In this document: positions 6,847 to 8,133 of the stretch, piece by piece | Numbering within the stretch: the first letter of the stretch is position 1 | How the letters are laid out: every line of letters starts with the position of its first letter | Made by a program: the position numbers and the translations under genes | The notes under the pieces: model-generated | Seen by the model: the letters and a program-made list of their open reading frames with translations, nothing else | What the model was told of the DNA's origin: nothing | Database searches by the model: none | NCBI GenBank assembly: GCA_026996635.1 | Contig: JALWKH010000027.1 | Coordinates: 1-8,133 of the forward strand | DNA length: 8,133 nucleotides | Direction: 5' to 3' | Source of the DNA: Bacteroidales bacterium | GTDB taxonomy: Bacteria; Bacteroidota; Bacteroidia; Bacteroidales; JALTDM01

Positions 6847-8064
6847 TTATAATCCAAGAAGTATTTTCCCTGATTTAATGTTCGAATTATGATTAGAAAT
6901 TAAATAAAAGTATATCCCCGATTTAGTTACCGGAAGTTCCACCGGCATGTTTGTTCTGACCTGTTTATCGAATATGATTTGTCCTGTGTTGTTGTATAGC
7001 CTCAGATTTAAATTTTGGTTAGTTTGACTAATGATTTTAAGTTTGTTTCCTAGGATTACAATTTGATTTTTGTTTGTTATTGTGGTTTTAGATTCAGAAA
7101 CATTTTCTGTAGCCAACCAAATAGTAGCATTCATAAAAAATCGTTCGTGATTTCCGTTTGCATCACCTCTCCAACCATCGTATAAATTATCATTACTATC
7201 GCCTGTTCCGTCATCTGCAGGTGAGCTATCTCCAATTGCTACAACTTTCCCATGTCCGTATCTGGCACATGCAGCCATTACATAATAATTTCCCGAAATA
7301 TATCCTTGTTCATAAACCAAACCTTTTACGGTAGGATTTTTAGAAGGATTTAGAGAAATTGATGTTCCTGCAAAAAATTGCATATCTGTTACATCTCCCC
7401 ATGGACCATGCAATATGGAATCTTCAGGGATTGTTGCAATATTTGCATTTGTTTCGTCAAAGTTTGCATCATCGAATGTTATTCCGAAAGGGTTTGATTC
7501 TACTGTATTATTTAGCATTAAATCATTCCATATTGTCGGAGAATCGTATCCGTCTCCATTTCTGTCTGATTGGTAATGATCTGAAATCATAAATAACCCG
7601 CCTCCATTATAAACAAACTGAAGGATAGCTGTTTTCTCGTCATTGGTAAACGGAATATTAGGTTCACACACCACAAATACTTTATAATTTGATAAATCTT
7701 GTGGATTTGTACTGTCTCCATAAGTAATCCTTCCATTATAAGGTAATGTTTCCACATAAAAACCTGCTTTTACAGCATCAATTCCCCATGCAGAAATACC
7801 TCCGGTCCAGAAGGTTTCACTTGTACTGCTTGTTATGTTATTTTGGGACGGAGTAGGTGTTTGTTGGGCGTTTGATTCATTACCTCCTAAAGTAGCATCA
7901 GGATTATAATCCAAATTAAAATTGTCTGCGTCAATTACCCAGTCTGCATTACCGGCAGTTTCAGCTTTTGTTGCGTCAAATAGTATTTTAACTTGTGAAA
8001 ATGAATAATAAAAAGATAGTGTAACAAACAACAATGCCAAAAAAAGTTTTCTTGCGATATTCAT
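6847..8064 (-). CDS. Secreted T9SS cargo protein with amidotransferase-like domain and type A sorting domain
   Basis: This 405-residue exported protein has a signal peptide (1-23, ending SFS before Q), one large globular domain (about 26-318) and a C-terminal type A sorting domain (about 326-405). The sorting domain shows LRLYNNTGQIIF, a central LPVTKSGIYFYLIS and a final KSGKILL, so the protein should cross the outer membrane by the T9SS and lose this tail to the PorU sortase (family knowledge). The globular domain resembles class I glutamine-amidotransferase-like/ThuA-like folds: LSNYKVFVVCEPN, then an alternating helix-strand ending NGGGLFMISDH, and later ARYGHGKVVAIGDSSP. No GATase nucleophile-elbow Cys is visible, so that activity is doubtful. 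Acidic loops DRNGDGYD (167-174), DDGTGDSND (284-292) and GDANGNHE (300-307) could bind calcium or another metal. I do not recognise a named function. It stands alone upstream of bamD. ATG 8064 is the first start and gives a complete signal peptide. Confidence 0.85.
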   Translation of the reverse strand: MNIARKLFLALLFVTLSFYYSFSQVKILFDATKAETAGNADWVIDADNFNLDYNPDATLGGNESNAQQTPTPSQNNITSSTSETFWTGGISAWGIDAVKAGFYVETLPYNGRITYGDSTNPQDLSNYKVFVVCEPNIPFTNDEKTAILQFVYNGGGLFMISDHYQSDRNGDGYDSPTIWNDLMLNNTVESNPFGITFDDANFDETNANIATIPEDSILHGPWGDVTDMQFFAGTSISLNPSKNPTVKGLVYEQGYISGNYYVMAACARYGHGKVVAIGDSSPADDGTGDSNDNLYDGWRGDANGNHERFFMNATIWLATENVSESKTTITNKNQIVILGNKLKIISQTNQNLNLRLYNNTGQIIFDKQVRTNMPVELPVTKSGIYFYLISNHNSNIKSGKILLGL

Positions 8065-8107
8065 AAAATGATTATTTTCTTTTTTATTATTTGCTTACCA
8101 GTGTTGA

Positions 8108-8115
8108 TAAACATA
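8108..8115 (-). promoter_or_regulatory. Possible -7 element before the T9SS cargo gene
   Basis: TATGTTTA on the - strand matches TAnnTTTG except for the last base and lies 43 bp before the ATG. The window ends too soon to look for a -33 element. The remaining upstream bases are A/T-rich, as usual ahead of Bacteroidota genes. This is a weak call. Confidence 0.25.
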
Positions 8116-8133
8116 ATATATGTTCCTTTATTG

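Overview
The window looks like a chromosomal segment from a low-GC member of the Bacteroidota, most likely Bacteroidales or a related marine or gut order. Evidence for this is the gene run bamD - rpoZ (Rpb6-like omega) - coaBC - DUF4835/PorD, a cargo protein with a type IX secretion (T9SS) type A sorting domain, a TonB-dependent receptor with an N-terminal carboxypeptidase-regulatory-like domain, start regions without a Shine-Dalgarno sequence, and TAnnTTTG promoter elements. The species cannot be told from the sequence.

Layout. Bases 1-3446 are read on the + strand. They hold the 3' part of a CusB/CzcB-type lipoprotein adaptor of an RND metal efflux pump, cut by the left edge, then after 98 bp a complete TonB-dependent outer-membrane receptor. 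Bases 3443-8064 are read on the - strand. In transcription order they hold a secreted T9SS cargo protein (8064 to 6847), a 106-bp gap with a good bamD promoter, and a tight four-gene operon bamD - rpoZ - coaBC - porD (6740 to 3443) with gaps of 4, 2 and 10 bp. The TonB receptor and porD converge, and their stop codons overlap by 4 bp.

How the genes fit together. The operon links outer-membrane protein insertion (BamD), the RNA polymerase omega subunit, coenzyme A synthesis (CoaBC) and a T9SS-associated periplasmic protein. It is a housekeeping block whose order I recall from many Bacteroidota. The cargo gene upstream of it would use the T9SS that PorD is thought to serve. The left pair (adaptor plus TonB receptor) looks like the end of a metal-handling cluster whose pump and outer-membrane channel should lie left of base 1.

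No stretch longer than 300 bases lacks a gene. I see no tRNA, rRNA, CRISPR array, insertion sequence, attachment site or convincing intrinsic terminator. Four of the six complete genes have an apparent upstream TTG or GTG extension; I place their starts at internal ATG codons. This is mostly an ordinary region, and I do not see a clear new multi-gene system. The most open item is the T9SS cargo protein with a glutamine-amidotransferase-like domain and conserved-looking acidic, possibly metal-binding loops.
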